This document shows positions 1 through 8,690 of a stretch of DNA of 64,000 nt, piece after piece (within the stretch, counting starts at the first letter, position 1; the number at the start of each line of letters is the position of its first letter). The notes beneath the pieces were generated by a model. The model was not told where the DNA came from. It made no database searches and saw only the letters and a program-made list of their open reading frames with translations. A program made the translations under genes and the position numbers. This stretch comes from SVTX01 sp045538195 (GTDB lineage: Bacteria; Bacillota; Clostridia; Oscillospirales; CAG-272), in the NCBI GenBank assembly GCA_045538195.1, contig JAZSRA010000138.1, positions 1 to 64,000 of the forward strand, given 5' to 3'.

Positions 1-699
1 TTTGCAGGCGTGCTTTACAGAATGTACTCGATGTATGCCGACTCAAAGGGCTTTAAGACTTCCCTTTTGTCCGCAAACGAAACCGAGCTTGGCGGATTTA
101 AGGAAGTTTCCTTTAGCGTTGAGGGAGACGGTGCTTACTCAAGATTTAAGTTTGAGAGTGGCGTTCACCGCGTACAGCGCGTACCCGAAACAGAGTCTCA
201 GGGCAGGATCCAGACCTCTACTGCAACTGTAGCGGTGCTCCCCGAGGTCGAGGATATTGAGGTCGAGATCAATCCCGCGGATATAGTTATAGAGTCCTGC
301 AAATCCTCGGGTGCGGGCGGTCAGCACATCAACAAGACCGAGTCCGCGGTAAGACTGACTCACAAGCCAACGGGTATCGTTATCGAGTGTCAGGAGGAGC
401 GCAGCCAGTTCAAGAACAAGGACAAGGCGCTCAAGATGCTCCGCGCAAAGCTTTACGATATGAAGGAGCGCGAGCAGAATGAAAAGATCGCCTCGGACAG
501 AAAGAGTCAGGTCGGTACGGGTGACCGCAGCGAGCGCATCCGCACCTATAACTATCCTCAGGGCAGAATAACCGATCACAGAATATCTCTCACACTTCAT
601 TCTCTCGAGAGCTTCCTCAACGGAAATATCGACGTTATGATCGATTCTCTGCTCACCGCTGACACGGCAGAAAAGCTAAAACAAAATTCATTATCATAA
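1..699 (+). CDS. prfA: Peptide chain release factor 1, 5' end cut by window
   Basis: Releases finished peptides from the ribosome at UAA and UAG. The frame is open from base 1, so the start codon lies outside; about 232 of the usual ~355 residues are visible. They include the end of the PCRF domain (FAGVLYRMY), the PET tripeptide at 184-192 in the stop-codon-reading position (a PxT tripeptide marks RF1 rather than RF2) and the catalytic GAGGQ loop at 310-324, followed by the typical tail VGTGDRSERIRTYNYPQ. The stop is 10 bases before the start of sua5, so the two are probably co-transcribed. In many Firmicutes prfA, sua5, rpiB and ywlG sit in one cluster; here all four are in the window but the latter two are scattered. 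Identification is secure. Confidence 0.96.
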   Translation, partial: FAGVLYRMYSMYADSKGFKTSLLSANETELGGFKEVSFSVEGDGAYSRFKFESGVHRVQRVPETESQGRIQTSTATVAVLPEVEDIEVEINPADIVIESCKSSGAGGQHINKTESAVRLTHKPTGIVIECQEERSQFKNKDKALKMLRAKLYDMKEREQNEKIASDRKSQVGTGDRSERIRTYNYPQGRITDHRISLTLHSLESFLNGNIDVMIDSLLTADTAEKLKQNSLS

Positions 700-709
700 G
701 GTGTTTATA

Positions 710-1744
710 ATGACAGATATCATCAAGGTGGATCTGACCGCGCCGGATACAGACAAGCTCTCTTTGGCGGCGGAAATTATAAAAAACGGCGGGCTTGTTG
801 CTTTTCCCACGGAGACGGTTTACGGTCTCGGTGGCAACGCAACAGATGCAGATGCCGCAAAAAAGATATATGCCGCTAAAGGTCGCCCGTCCGACAATCC
901 GCTTATAATACATATAGCGACTCCCGAGGATGCCGAGCTTTACGCTCACACAAACGAGCTTTACTACAAGCTCGCGGCGGCATTTATGCCGGGACCGCTC
1001 ACAGTAATTCTTCCAAAAAAAGATACTGTTCCCGACTCGGTAACGGGTGGACTTGATTCGGTTGCGATCAGATGCCCCGCGCATCCTATTGCATCCAAGC
1101 TTATCTCCCTCGCCGGTGTCGCTATAGCCGCGCCCTCGGCTAACCTTTCGGGAAGCCCTTCTCCTACCTGCGCCGAGCACGTCATCTCCGATCTTTGGGG
1201 CAGAGTTGATATGATAATCGACGGCGGCGCCTGCGAGATAGGGCTTGAATCCACGATAGTGCTTGTTACCAAGGACAGTGGTCTTATATTGCTACGTCCC
1301 GGTGCAATTACCTATGACGCGCTCTGTTGCGTTTGCGACAACGTGACCATTTCCCCCACACTTGAAGGGACTCTCAGCGAAAATGAGCGTCCCCTATCTC
1401 CGGGAATGAAGTATAAACACTACGCTCCCAAATCCCAGTTGATACTTCTTGACGGAGAAGATGAAAACGTAATTAAATTTCTGAAAAAGGAGCAAAAGGA
1501 GCGCAAATGCGCTATCCTTTGCTACGACGAGGAAGCAGGTCTGCTTGAAAACAGACTTTTGTTGCCCATCGGTCGCAGAGGTGACCTGAAAACTCACGCG
1601 AAAATGCTTTTCGCAAGACTTCGCGAGTGTGATTCCCTCTCACCCGACATAATATATGCCCACATCCCCGATAAAGAAGGATTGGGACTTGCTCTTTACA
1701 ATCGAATGATCCGCGCGGCGGCTCATACGGTTCTTAAAGTATGA
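710..1744 (+). CDS. sua5: L-threonylcarbamoyladenylate synthase, Sua5 type
   Basis: Makes threonylcarbamoyl-AMP from threonine, bicarbonate and ATP, the first step of the t6A37 modification of ANN-decoding tRNAs. The 344 residues hold an N-terminal YrdC domain with TETVYGLG and the KGRPSDNPL signature, then the extra C-terminal Sua5 domain, which sets it apart from short TsaC. An in-frame GTG at 701 is part of the ribosome binding site AAGGTG, so the ATG at 710 is preferred. The later pathway proteins TsaE and TsaB are encoded at 18.0-19.2 kb; tsaD is not in the window. It follows prfA by 10 bases and probably shares its transcript. Confidence 0.95.
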   Translation: MTDIIKVDLTAPDTDKLSLAAEIIKNGGLVAFPTETVYGLGGNATDADAAKKIYAAKGRPSDNPLIIHIATPEDAELYAHTNELYYKLAAAFMPGPLTVILPKKDTVPDSVTGGLDSVAIRCPAHPIASKLISLAGVAIAAPSANLSGSPSPTCAEHVISDLWGRVDMIIDGGACEIGLESTIVLVTKDSGLILLRPGAITYDALCCVCDNVTISPTLEGTLSENERPLSPGMKYKHYAPKSQLILLDGEDENVIKFLKKEQKERKCAILCYDEEAGLLENRLLLPIGRRGDLKTHAKMLFARLRECDSLSPDIIYAHIPDKEGLGLALYNRMIRAAAHTVLKV

Positions 1745-1776
1745 CTTTGAAAATTATACGAAAGGTAAATATATAA

Positions 1777-3978
1777 ATGGCAAAGAAAAAGAAACAAAAC
1801 GAAGTCAAAGAAATCGTTTATGCCCCCATATTGCCTCAGCCTATAACCGAAACCATCGAGAAGAACTATATGCCGTATACCATGAGCGTTATAGTTTCCC
1901 GCGCTATTCCCGAGATCGACGGATTTAAGCCCGCACACAGAAAGATCCTTTATACAATGTATAATATGGGACTTTTAAAGGGCGCGAGAACCAAGAGTGC
2001 AAACATCGTCGGTGCGGTAATGAAGCTACATCCTCACGGAGACCAGTCGATATACGAGACAATGGTCCGTCTGACGAGAGGTAACGAGACCCTGCTTCAC
2101 CCTTTTGTAGACTCCAAGGGTAACTTCGGTAAACAGTATTCCTCCGAGACCAAATACGCGGCTCCCCGTTATACCGAGGCGAAACTCGATTCATTTTGTG
2201 AGACGCTCTTTGACGGAATAGATAAAAATGCCGTCAATATGATCGACAACTACGACGGTACTATGAAAGAGCCTCAGCTTCTTCCTACCGCGTTCCCAAA
2301 CATTCTCGTTTCTCCCAACAGCGGTATCGCTGTCGGTATGGCGTCCGACATCTGCTCCTTCAATCTTTCGGAGATATGCGACGGAACTATCGCAATACTT
2401 AAAAAGCCAAATATTTCCGTTGAAAAGATCATGGAGATAATCAAGGCTCCCGATTTTCCCGGCGGAGGTCAGATAATCTACGATTACGAGCAGATGAAAG
2501 CCATTTATGCCACAGGCGACGGATCCTTCAAGATACGCTCAAGGTATAATTACGATCCATCGGCAAACTGCATAGATATATATCAGATACCCTATTCCAC
2601 CACCATTGAGCAGATACTAAACAAGGTTTCCGCAATGGTAAAGGAAGGCAGACTGAAGGAAGTTATCGACTTCAGAGACGAGACAGACAAGGAAGGTCTC
2701 AAGCTGACTCTTGACCTTCGCAAGGGCGTTGATCCCGACAAGCTTATGCAAAAGCTGTTTAAATCCACCCCACTTGAAAACAGCTTTAAATGTAACTTTA
2801 ACATTATCATTGATGCAGAACCCCGTCAGCTTGGAGTTATTGACATACTTACCGAATGGATCGCGTTCAGAATGGAATGTCTTAGCCGTGAGCTTGAATA
2901 TGATCTCGGCAAAAAGAAGGACAAGCTTCATCTGCTCCTGGGTCTTGGCAAGATACTTCTTGACATCGATAAGGCGATACGCATAATCCGAAAGACCGAA
3001 AAGGACGAGGACGTAATCCCCAACCTTTGCACGGGCTTTGGCATCGACGAGATACAGGCAAACTACATTGCGGATATCAAGCTGCGTAACCTTAACCGAG
3101 AGTATATTATCAATCGCATTTCCGAGATTGAGGATCTCAAAAAGGAGATATCAGAGGTCGAAGAAATACTCGCCGACGATTTCAAGCTGAAGGGTCTTAT
3201 AGCAAGTCAGCTTACCGACATCAAGAAAAAATACGGTCAGCCCAGAAAATCGCAGATAATTCATTCCGAAAATATCGAGGCTTACGTTGAGGAAGAAACG
3301 GTTGAGAATTATCCCTGCAAGCTGGTGCTTTCAAAAGAGGGCTATTTCAAGAAGATAACCTACCGCTCACTCCAAGGAAACGACGAGCAGTACTTCAAGG
3401 ATGGCGACTCTCTCCGTCAGATATTCGATGCCGAAAACAAGGATACCGTCCTTTTCTTTACCGACAAAGCGCAGCTTTATCGTGCCGCGGTAAATGATTT
3501 TGAGAACTGTAAAGCATCGGTAATGGGTCAGTTCGTTCCCTCTGAGCTTAAAATGGATCCGGGTGAAAAGACTATATTCGTTTCTCTACAAAGCGAATTT
3601 AGAGAAGGCTACAATTATGTTTTCATATTTGAAAACGGTAAGGGCGTTAAGATACCTGAAAAAGCATACGAAACATCTAGCGTAAGACGTAAGCTTAAGG
3701 GTATATTCTCAACCGCATCACCCATAGTTGCAGTATTCTCCGAAAACGAAAAGAAGCCTTACGAGATAATGCTCGTTACCAACGATAACAGAGCTATCAT
3801 CTTTAAGACCTCTTTAATACCTACAAAGTCCACCAAAACATCTATCGGTGTTCAGTTAATGACACTTAAAAAGAATCAGACGGTGGTTTCCGCCATTTCC
3901 GATTTTGACGGAAACGCAGATAACACCAAAGGATGCAGAAAGCTTAAGCTTCCCGCATCCGGTAGTCTTATAAATTGA
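1777..3978 (+). CDS. parC: DNA topoisomerase IV subunit A (ParC/GyrA family)
   Basis: Type IIA topoisomerase breakage-reunion subunit, which decatenates or relaxes DNA with an ATPase B subunit. The 733 residues begin with the conserved MPYTMSVIVSRAIPEIDG and KPAHRKILYTMY blocks, carry the winged-helix segment LHPHGDQSIYETM, and have the catalytic Tyr132 after Arg131 in AAPRYTEAKL. The coiled-coil tower and about 200 C-terminal residues follow. The C-terminal part is shorter than in housekeeping GyrA, and the protein fits the second type II enzyme of Clostridia rather than gyrase. No parE-like gene is adjacent in the window; it must lie elsewhere. It starts 32 bases after sua5 with an AAAGG ribosome binding site. 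Confidence 0.9.
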   Translation: MAKKKKQNEVKEIVYAPILPQPITETIEKNYMPYTMSVIVSRAIPEIDGFKPAHRKILYTMYNMGLLKGARTKSANIVGAVMKLHPHGDQSIYETMVRLTRGNETLLHPFVDSKGNFGKQYSSETKYAAPRYTEAKLDSFCETLFDGIDKNAVNMIDNYDGTMKEPQLLPTAFPNILVSPNSGIAVGMASDICSFNLSEICDGTIAILKKPNISVEKIMEIIKAPDFPGGGQIIYDYEQMKAIYATGDGSFKIRSRYNYDPSANCIDIYQIPYSTTIEQILNKVSAMVKEGRLKEVIDFRDETDKEGLKLTLDLRKGVDPDKLMQKLFKSTPLENSFKCNFNIIIDAEPRQLGVIDILTEWIAFRMECLSRELEYDLGKKKDKLHLLLGLGKILLDIDKAIRIIRKTEKDEDVIPNLCTGFGIDEIQANYIADIKLRNLNREYIINRISEIEDLKKEISEVEEILADDFKLKGLIASQLTDIKKKYGQPRKSQIIHSENIEAYVEEETVENYPCKLVLSKEGYFKKITYRSLQGNDEQYFKDGDSLRQIFDAENKDTVLFFTDKAQLYRAAVNDFENCKASVMGQFVPSELKMDPGEKTIFVSLQSEFREGYNYVFIFENGKGVKIPEKAYETSSVRRKLKGIFSTASPIVAVFSENEKKPYEIMLVTNDNRAIIFKTSLIPTKSTKTSIGVQLMTLKKNQTVVSAISDFDGNADNTKGCRKLKLPASGSLIN

Positions 3979-4005
3979 TAAATACTAAATAAAACGAGGT
4001 ATAAA

Positions 4006-4110
4006 ATGAAAAATAAGCTTTGGGTAAGAATACTTTCCCTCGCACTCGTAGGTCTTATGGCTCTCGGAAGCGTGGCACTCGCTATTTCCTTATTGATTAA
4101 TATGTTATAA
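4006..4110 (+). CDS. Small single-pass membrane peptide, 34 residues
   Basis: A short frame 27 bases after parC, with ACGAGG 6 bases before the ATG. The product has a basic start (MKNKLWVR), a long hydrophobic stretch (about residues 8-33) with small residues, and ends NML. It could be an uncleaved membrane microprotein or the remains of a signal peptide; no lipobox or clear cleavage site is seen. I do not recognise a family. The good ribosome binding site and its place at the end of the parC transcript support translation, but short hydrophobic frames also arise by chance. Confidence 0.45.
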   Translation: MKNKLWVRILSLALVGLMALGSVALAISLLINML

Positions 4111-4205
4111 TGAAATTTGATCTGCGATAATACCGCAAAACAAATTTCATTGGATAAATAAAATTTGGTCTAGACAATACCGCAAAACAAATTTCATTGG
4201 ATAAA
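4111..4205. repeat. Two tandem copies of a ~47-bp hairpin-forming repeat
   Basis: Two units with a period of 47 bases; the 29-base cores at 4130-4158 and 4177-4205 are identical. Unit 1 is an interrupted palindrome, TGAAATTT (4111-4118) against AAATTTCA (4142-4149), with an inner TGCG/CGCA stem. Unit 2 keeps the outer arms but has changed inner bases. The tract lies between the small peptide and the terminator. It may be a small palindromic repeat family or a duplicated 3' structure. Confidence 0.75.
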
Positions 4206-4206
4206 C

Positions 4207-4244
4207 AAAAAAGAAAACTACCTTGCGAGGTAGTTTTCTTTTTT
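4207..4244. terminator. Bidirectional rho-independent terminator
   Basis: Perfect inverted repeat: 4207-4223 pairs with 4228-4244 around a TGCG loop. The GC-rich core ACTACCT/AGGTAGT is flanked by A-run and T-run, so it works for transcripts from both sides. It separates the parC group from the convergent gene ending at 4246. Confidence 0.9.
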
Positions 4245-4245
4245 G

Positions 4246-4479
4246 TTATTCATAATCATCGGAATTAAAAATTATCGTGTCAACTTCTCCGTTTCCGGTA
4301 GTATCAAGCATTATTGCATCGATCTCGCCGTCTCCGTCAAAATCGATCTTACCAATAACAACAGACTTCACCTTTCTGTTCACGTACATATATATACCCA
4401 TGATTGCCGCGGCAACGGCTACCACAACAGCCGAAACTATAAGAATAATCTTTAATGATGATTTTTTGTTATCTGACAT
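4246..4479 (-). CDS. Small membrane-anchored protein with EF-hand-like acidic loops
   Basis: 77 residues. A short basic cytoplasmic start (MSDNKKSSLK) leads into one membrane segment (about residues 10-32), then an exposed tail with two DxDxDG-like loops, DFDGDGEID and DTTGNGEVD. Loops of this kind bind calcium in dockerins and EF-hands, so a surface calcium-binding role is possible but not shown. An in-frame GTG at 4491 would add four residues but overlaps the AAGGAGTG ribosome binding site, so the ATG at 4479 is chosen. It stands alone on the minus strand, convergent with the parC group and divergent from ldh. No family name recognised. Confidence 0.65.
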   Translation of the reverse strand: MSDNKKSSLKIILIVSAVVVAVAAAIMGIYMYVNRKVKSVVIGKIDFDGDGEIDAIMLDTTGNGEVDTIIFNSDDYE

Positions 4480-4638
4480 ATTAATTATCACTCCTTAAAT
4501 GAGTTTATCTGTTAAGTTAATTATATCACCTTAATTATTTAATTATGTGAATTTCTTGTAAATTATATTGACTATGCTCCATTATTGAATTTTTTACTAC
4601 AACGATCGGTAATACTAACTAAAACGGAGGGCTGAAAT

Positions 4639-5592
4639 ATGAACGAAAACACCACTACAAATATCAGATCGTGCGCAATAATAGGTTGCGGTAACGTTGG
4701 CGCGGCAACGGCTTACGCACTTATGCACAGCAAGCTGCTTTCAAAGCTTGTTCTTATCGACCTTAACAAGAAAAAGGCATTTGGAGAGGCGGAGGATATT
4801 TCGCACGCGCTTCCCTTTAATTCTCCTATGGAGATAATCGCAGGAGATTATCCTGACCTTGCCGATTGCGGCATTATCATTATAACCGCAGGCATCAACC
4901 AAACTCCGGAACAGACAAGACTTGATCTTCTTCAAAAAAACGCAAGAATATTCAGAGGAATCGTTGACAATATCATTGAATATAATAAAGAAGCCTTAAT
5001 TTTGGTGGTAACCAATCCCGTGGACGTCCTTACCTATATCACTCTCGCAGAATCGGGATTTCCTTCTTCTCGGGTTATCGGCTCAGGAACCGTTCTCGAT
5101 ACTGCAAGACTTAAGGAAAAGGTGGGCAAATATCTCGGGGTTGACAGCAGAAACGTACATTCCTTCGTTATCGGTGAACACGGTGACAGTGAGGTAGCGG
5201 TCTGGAGCAGTGCAAACGTTTCGGGCATTGACCTCGATAGCTATTGCCGTGAGAGAAAAATGGAATTTGACCGTTCGGCTCTTGACCGACTTGCGGCGGA
5301 GGTCATGACCAGTGCATACCGAATCATCGAGGCAAAGGGCGCAACTTATTACGGCATCGCCGACTCGGTACGCAGAATAGTTTCCGCTATCGTCAACGAT
5401 GAGCATACTATCCTTCCCGTTTCAACCAAGCTGTCCGGAGAATACGGAGTTTATGACGTTTGCATGGGAATACCGTGTATCGTCGGAAGAAACGGCATCG
5501 AGCAAATTCTGGAAATACCGCTTGATAAAACCGAAAAAGCACGTTTTATGAATTCGGCAAGCTCGCTAAAAGACGCAATTTCACAATTATGA
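4639..5592 (+). CDS. ldh: L-lactate dehydrogenase
   Basis: Reduces pyruvate to L-lactate with NADH, regenerating NAD during fermentation. The 317 residues have the Rossmann glycine motif GCGNVG, the VTNPVDVLTY block, GSGTVLDTAR with the substrate-orienting Arg, and the catalytic His181 in GEHGDSE, which separates lactate from malate dehydrogenases by overall pattern. The start has a strong GGAGG 8 bases upstream. It is monocistronic: an intergenic gap in front and a terminator straight after the stop. Confidence 0.95.
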   Translation: MNENTTTNIRSCAIIGCGNVGAATAYALMHSKLLSKLVLIDLNKKKAFGEAEDISHALPFNSPMEIIAGDYPDLADCGIIIITAGINQTPEQTRLDLLQKNARIFRGIVDNIIEYNKEALILVVTNPVDVLTYITLAESGFPSSRVIGSGTVLDTARLKEKVGKYLGVDSRNVHSFVIGEHGDSEVAVWSSANVSGIDLDSYCRERKMEFDRSALDRLAAEVMTSAYRIIEAKGATYYGIADSVRRIVSAIVNDEHTILPVSTKLSGEYGVYDVCMGIPCIVGRNGIEQILEIPLDKTEKARFMNSASSLKDAISQL

Positions 5593-5594
5593 CT

Positions 5595-5623
5595 AAAAAA
5601 CCGAGGAAAATCCTCGGTTTTTT
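5595..5623. terminator. Terminator between ldh and the ywlG-like gene
   Basis: 13-bp perfect stem 5595-5607 / 5611-5623 (core CCGAGGA/TCCTCGG) with an AAA loop and A/T runs on both sides, so it can serve both ldh (+) and the convergent minus-strand operon ending at 5626. Confidence 0.9.
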
Positions 5624-5625
5624 AT

Positions 5626-6204
5626 TTAATATATTGCTCTTGATCCGCCAATAAACTTGGGACGGGTATATGCGCAAACTATCCTTGCCTCTCCTATTTC
5701 GGAAACCGAAAGACGGAGCGGTACTGCTACGTCACGCAGGTGCATACCTATAAGAGTAAGACCTATATCAATACCTGCATGAGCGCGGATATGCTCAACT
5801 ACAACGGGAGCCTGCATATTTTCATACGTCAAGGTTGCAAACGAACCTCCTGCCTTTGGCTGCGGAACTACTGCCACCGGCTCATATCCGTATTTTTCGG
5901 CACATTCTGCTTCGACTACAAGCGCGCGATTAAGATGCTCACAGCACTGCGCCGCAAGGTATATACCTCTCTCGCAAAGCTTGGGATAAATAACGTCAAA
6001 AACGATTTTTGCCGCCTCAAAGCTTGATCCCTTGCCTATTTTAGACCCAAGTATTTCCGACGAGGAGCAACCCACGACAAAAATATCTCCCTTTTTAAGC
6101 TTTGTGTTATCAAGAATCTCAACAATAGCAGCTTCTGCCGCTTTTTTTATTTCTTCTGCAAACGCCGCGTCTACGGCTGCGTCTGCGCCTCTGTAATTCT
6201 CCAT
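5626..6204 (-). CDS. UPF0340 / DUF436 family protein (YwlG-like)
   Basis: 192 residues matching the YwlG family of uncharacterised proteins (about 180 residues in Bacillus), with VVGCSSSEILGSKIGK near the N-terminus, the cysteine pair in AAQCCEHLNRALVVE and the end block RPKFIGGSRA. Function is unknown. An ATG at 6219 is also in frame but would overlap the end of nagB; the ATG at 6204, just after the nagB stop, was chosen without a strong ribosome binding site to decide it. It is the last gene of the minus-strand nagB unit, suggesting translational coupling. Family membership is secure, start less so. Confidence 0.88.
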   Translation of the reverse strand: MENYRGADAAVDAAFAEEIKKAAEAAIVEILDNTKLKKGDIFVVGCSSSEILGSKIGKGSSFEAAKIVFDVIYPKLCERGIYLAAQCCEHLNRALVVEAECAEKYGYEPVAVVPQPKAGGSFATLTYENMQAPVVVEHIRAHAGIDIGLTLIGMHLRDVAVPLRLSVSEIGEARIVCAYTRPKFIGGSRAIY

Positions 6205-6206
6205 AA

Positions 6207-6929
6207 TTATTCGCCACATACTTCGCTATCGCAGAGAACGGTAACGTTGGGGTGAAGTTTAAGAAGCGTCGCGGGACAAGAGGTTGTGATCTTGTCATTC
6301 AGAAGCTGATTGAAGGCTTCTCTCTTATTCTTACCGTTTATTAGAAGAATGATCTTCTTTGCGCTAAAAATAGTACCCATACCCATGGTAAGCGCCGAAG
6401 TAGGGATAACCTCATCCTCAGAGAAAAATCTGGAATTTGCCTGGATAGTATTTTCAGTCAAGCCTGTTTTGTGGGTGTAGAGCGAAAGGTTTTCCTCAGG
6501 CTCGTTGAATGCGATATGACCGTTCTGACCTATACCTAGAACCTGTATATCGATTCCTCCCAAGCTCTTGATTATGCGCTCGTGTTCCTCACAAGCCGCA
6601 TCAGCATCCTCAGCGGCACCGTTGGGAACGTAGGTATTCGCCTTGTCGATGTTTATGTGATCGAAAAGGTTTTCATTCATAAAGTAACGGTAGCTCTGCT
6701 TGTTGTCAGGAGAAATAGGATAGTACTCGTCGAGGTTTACGGTTTTGATCTCGGAAAAATCGATAATTCCGGCTTTGTTCATTTCAGCAAGCTTTTTGTA
6801 AGTTCCAACGGGAGTAGAGCCTGTTGCAAGACCGAGAACGGAATCCTTTTTGATGCTTATCTGCTTTGCCAGAATATCAGCAGCTGCCGCAGACATTTCA
6901 TCGTAGTTCGCGAATTTTAAGATTTTCAT
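6207..6929 (-). CDS. nagB: Glucosamine-6-phosphate deaminase
   Basis: Converts glucosamine-6-phosphate to fructose-6-phosphate and ammonia, the step that feeds amino sugars into glycolysis. The 240 residues carry the phosphate-binding loop GLATGSTPVGTY, LDEYYPI, and the active-site block GIGQNGHIAFNEPEE. AAGGAG lies ahead of the ATG. No nagA or nagE is beside it. With the sialate-esterase-like lipoprotein at 21.9 kb it hints at use of amino sugars from host glycans, which is an inference from content only. Confidence 0.95.
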   Translation of the reverse strand: MKILKFANYDEMSAAAADILAKQISIKKDSVLGLATGSTPVGTYKKLAEMNKAGIIDFSEIKTVNLDEYYPISPDNKQSYRYFMNENLFDHINIDKANTYVPNGAAEDADAACEEHERIIKSLGGIDIQVLGIGQNGHIAFNEPEENLSLYTHKTGLTENTIQANSRFFSEDEVIPTSALTMGMGTIFSAKKIILLINGKNKREAFNQLLNDKITTSCPATLLKLHPNVTVLCDSEVCGE

Positions 6930-6967
6930 AAAGGTTTCTCCTTATATAAATTTAAAAAATTAATTTA

Positions 6968-8536
6968 TTACCATTTATCGCTTTCGTCGTTGGGAATAAC
7001 TTCTTTCATAGCGGCGATAGCACACTCTATCATACTGTCGTCGGGTTCAAGAACCGTTATATGCTGCAACCACACACCTGGCGCGGAAATGATCTTTGTA
7101 AACCAATTATCGTACTTACCCGCAAGCTTTATAAGCTCGTATCCAAGACCGACTATGATCGGTATCAAGGCTATTCTGATAACCGCACGGACAGCCGTGA
7201 TCGGGATCGAGCCAAAAATCAGCATAAACACGGGATCTATGCAGAAAGAAACGAAAATACTGACAAGCACCATTAAGATAAGGAAGCTCGTTCCGCAACG
7301 GGGGTGAAATCTTCTCTGCTTTCTTACGTTTTCAACGGTAAGGTCAAGTCCGGCTTCATAACAGAAAATAGTCTTATGCTCTGCTCCGTGGAAACGGAAG
7401 GTTCTTCTGATATCCTTCATAAGAAGCATTAGCGACATATATCCTACAAGGATTATGACCTTAAAGCTACCCTCAAAAACCGACTTTATAAGCGATTGAA
7501 TTATTTCATTGTCATTTTTTAAAAACGGAAAAGGAATCTGCGCCCACTCAAAAAGGAAGGACGGAAGAACAAAGAAAAGCAGAATTGCGATTGCTAATGA
7601 GATAACCATAGTTACAGGCATCATAACGCCCATAATATCAGTGCCTTTATTTCCTTCTTTATCCAAGCAATATTTATCACTAATAGAATTATAGTCATGC
7701 TGTAAAATTGCCATAGCCACAGGATTCATTCCAAAGATTCCCAAAATTCCAAGCAAAAGGTAAGCTATACCGTTACCTACCGTACTATAACCAAATTTTG
7801 ACAACTCTTGCTTTAAAAATACTCCCCTTGTATACCACCAATACAAACCATAAAAAGGAACCAAATTAATACAAAGAAATTCTTTAATAATCTTATTTGA
7901 TTTGTTCTGCAACATACAGGTGGTTTTCACCAATGTATATAGCCAATAAATACCGTAAATTTCAAAAGTAATTATTGAAAGAAATATACAAGTAGCAACA
8001 TTTCTTTTCTTAATCTGTATTTGTAAAGGTATTTGGGTTGAATTTCCTGATTTTGCAACTGTTGCTTCATCCGATACTCTTTCTGTTGAGTTTTCAATCA
8101 CAGATTCATCCGAAACAATTTTGTTTTCTTCAACAGCTGATTCTTTGACCTGATTATCTGGGCTTTCGGTTAATTTAATTCCCTTTTTCGCCGCTTTTGC
8201 CACTCTTTTAGCTTCTTTTGCCGCCTTTTTGGCTTCCTTTTCGCGTCTCAGCTCCTCCTCGGCTTCTTCAAGACCCGAGATCTCCGCCGAACGCATCAAG
8301 CACTTGGATCCAAGAACCATAGAGTCAATATATCCGACAACACCTCGGATTATGGGCCATTTGAGAATACTGCTGCGCTTTTTTGCCTCGGTGGGAAACT
8401 TTTCAATAACTATTTCCCCACTTGTGTTTCTTACTGCCATGGCGGTAGTAACGGGACCGCGCATCATAATTCCTTCCATAAGCGCTTGACCGCCAATAGA
8501 GGTTTTTTTGCAGCATTTATTTTTATTATTGCTCAT
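6968..8536 (-). CDS. YqhQ-like DUF1385 membrane protein with an inserted DUF4234 domain
   Basis: Membrane protein of unknown function; the family often sits next to prmC/prfA in Firmicutes. The N-terminal part has the DUF1385 signature GGQALMEGIMMRGP (residues 15-28) and the rest has FRFHGAEHKTIFCYEAG and RFHPRCGTSFL, with several membrane segments. At 522 residues it is well above the usual ~310. The excess is residues ~120-297: a charged, Ala/Lys/Glu-rich and then acidic linker followed by a domain with KKRNVATCIFLSIITFEIYG and IYWLYTLVK, which resembles DUF4234, a small membrane domain normally found alone. That insert (about 7646-8179) is visibly more AT-rich than the flanks. The reading frame is intact throughout. 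Confidence 0.88.
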   Translation of the reverse strand: MSNNKNKCCKKTSIGGQALMEGIMMRGPVTTAMAVRNTSGEIVIEKFPTEAKKRSSILKWPIIRGVVGYIDSMVLGSKCLMRSAEISGLEEAEEELRREKEAKKAAKEAKRVAKAAKKGIKLTESPDNQVKESAVEENKIVSDESVIENSTERVSDEATVAKSGNSTQIPLQIQIKKRNVATCIFLSIITFEIYGIYWLYTLVKTTCMLQNKSNKIIKEFLCINLVPFYGLYWWYTRGVFLKQELSKFGYSTVGNGIAYLLLGILGIFGMNPVAMAILQHDYNSISDKYCLDKEGNKGTDIMGVMMPVTMVISLAIAILLFFVLPSFLFEWAQIPFPFLKNDNEIIQSLIKSVFEGSFKVIILVGYMSLMLLMKDIRRTFRFHGAEHKTIFCYEAGLDLTVENVRKQRRFHPRCGTSFLILMVLVSIFVSFCIDPVFMLIFGSIPITAVRAVIRIALIPIIVGLGYELIKLAGKYDNWFTKIISAPGVWLQHITVLEPDDSMIECAIAAMKEVIPNDESDKW

Positions 8537-8652
8537 TTATGCAAATAAGTCCTTTCAGTTATAATTAATCGTTATTGTTATATTATTTACCAATTAATAA
8601 TGATATCACAAAAATATTAACTGCGTATGAAAATTATAATTTTTCACAAAAG

Positions 8653-8679
8653 ATATCCCACGGATTTTCCGTGGGATAT
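8653..8679 (-). terminator. Terminator downstream of prs
   Basis: 12-bp perfect stem 8653-8664 / 8668-8679 (core TCCCACGGA/TCCGTGGGA), 11 bases after the prs stop; on the minus strand it is followed by CTTTTGTG, a modest U-tract. Confidence 0.75.
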
Positions 8680-8690
8680 ACAATAAAAAA

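Noticed and set aside
139..600. 153-codon minus-strand frame opposite prfA
   Set aside because: Antisense to the most conserved part of release factor 1.
1777..3978. Reading the topoisomerase gene as gyrA
   Set aside because: The shorter C-terminal part and lack of gyrB next to it fit the topoisomerase IV-type paralogue better; gyrA is expected near the origin.
4111..4205. Possible CRISPR array
   Set aside because: Only two units, no regular unique spacers between them and no cas genes in the window.
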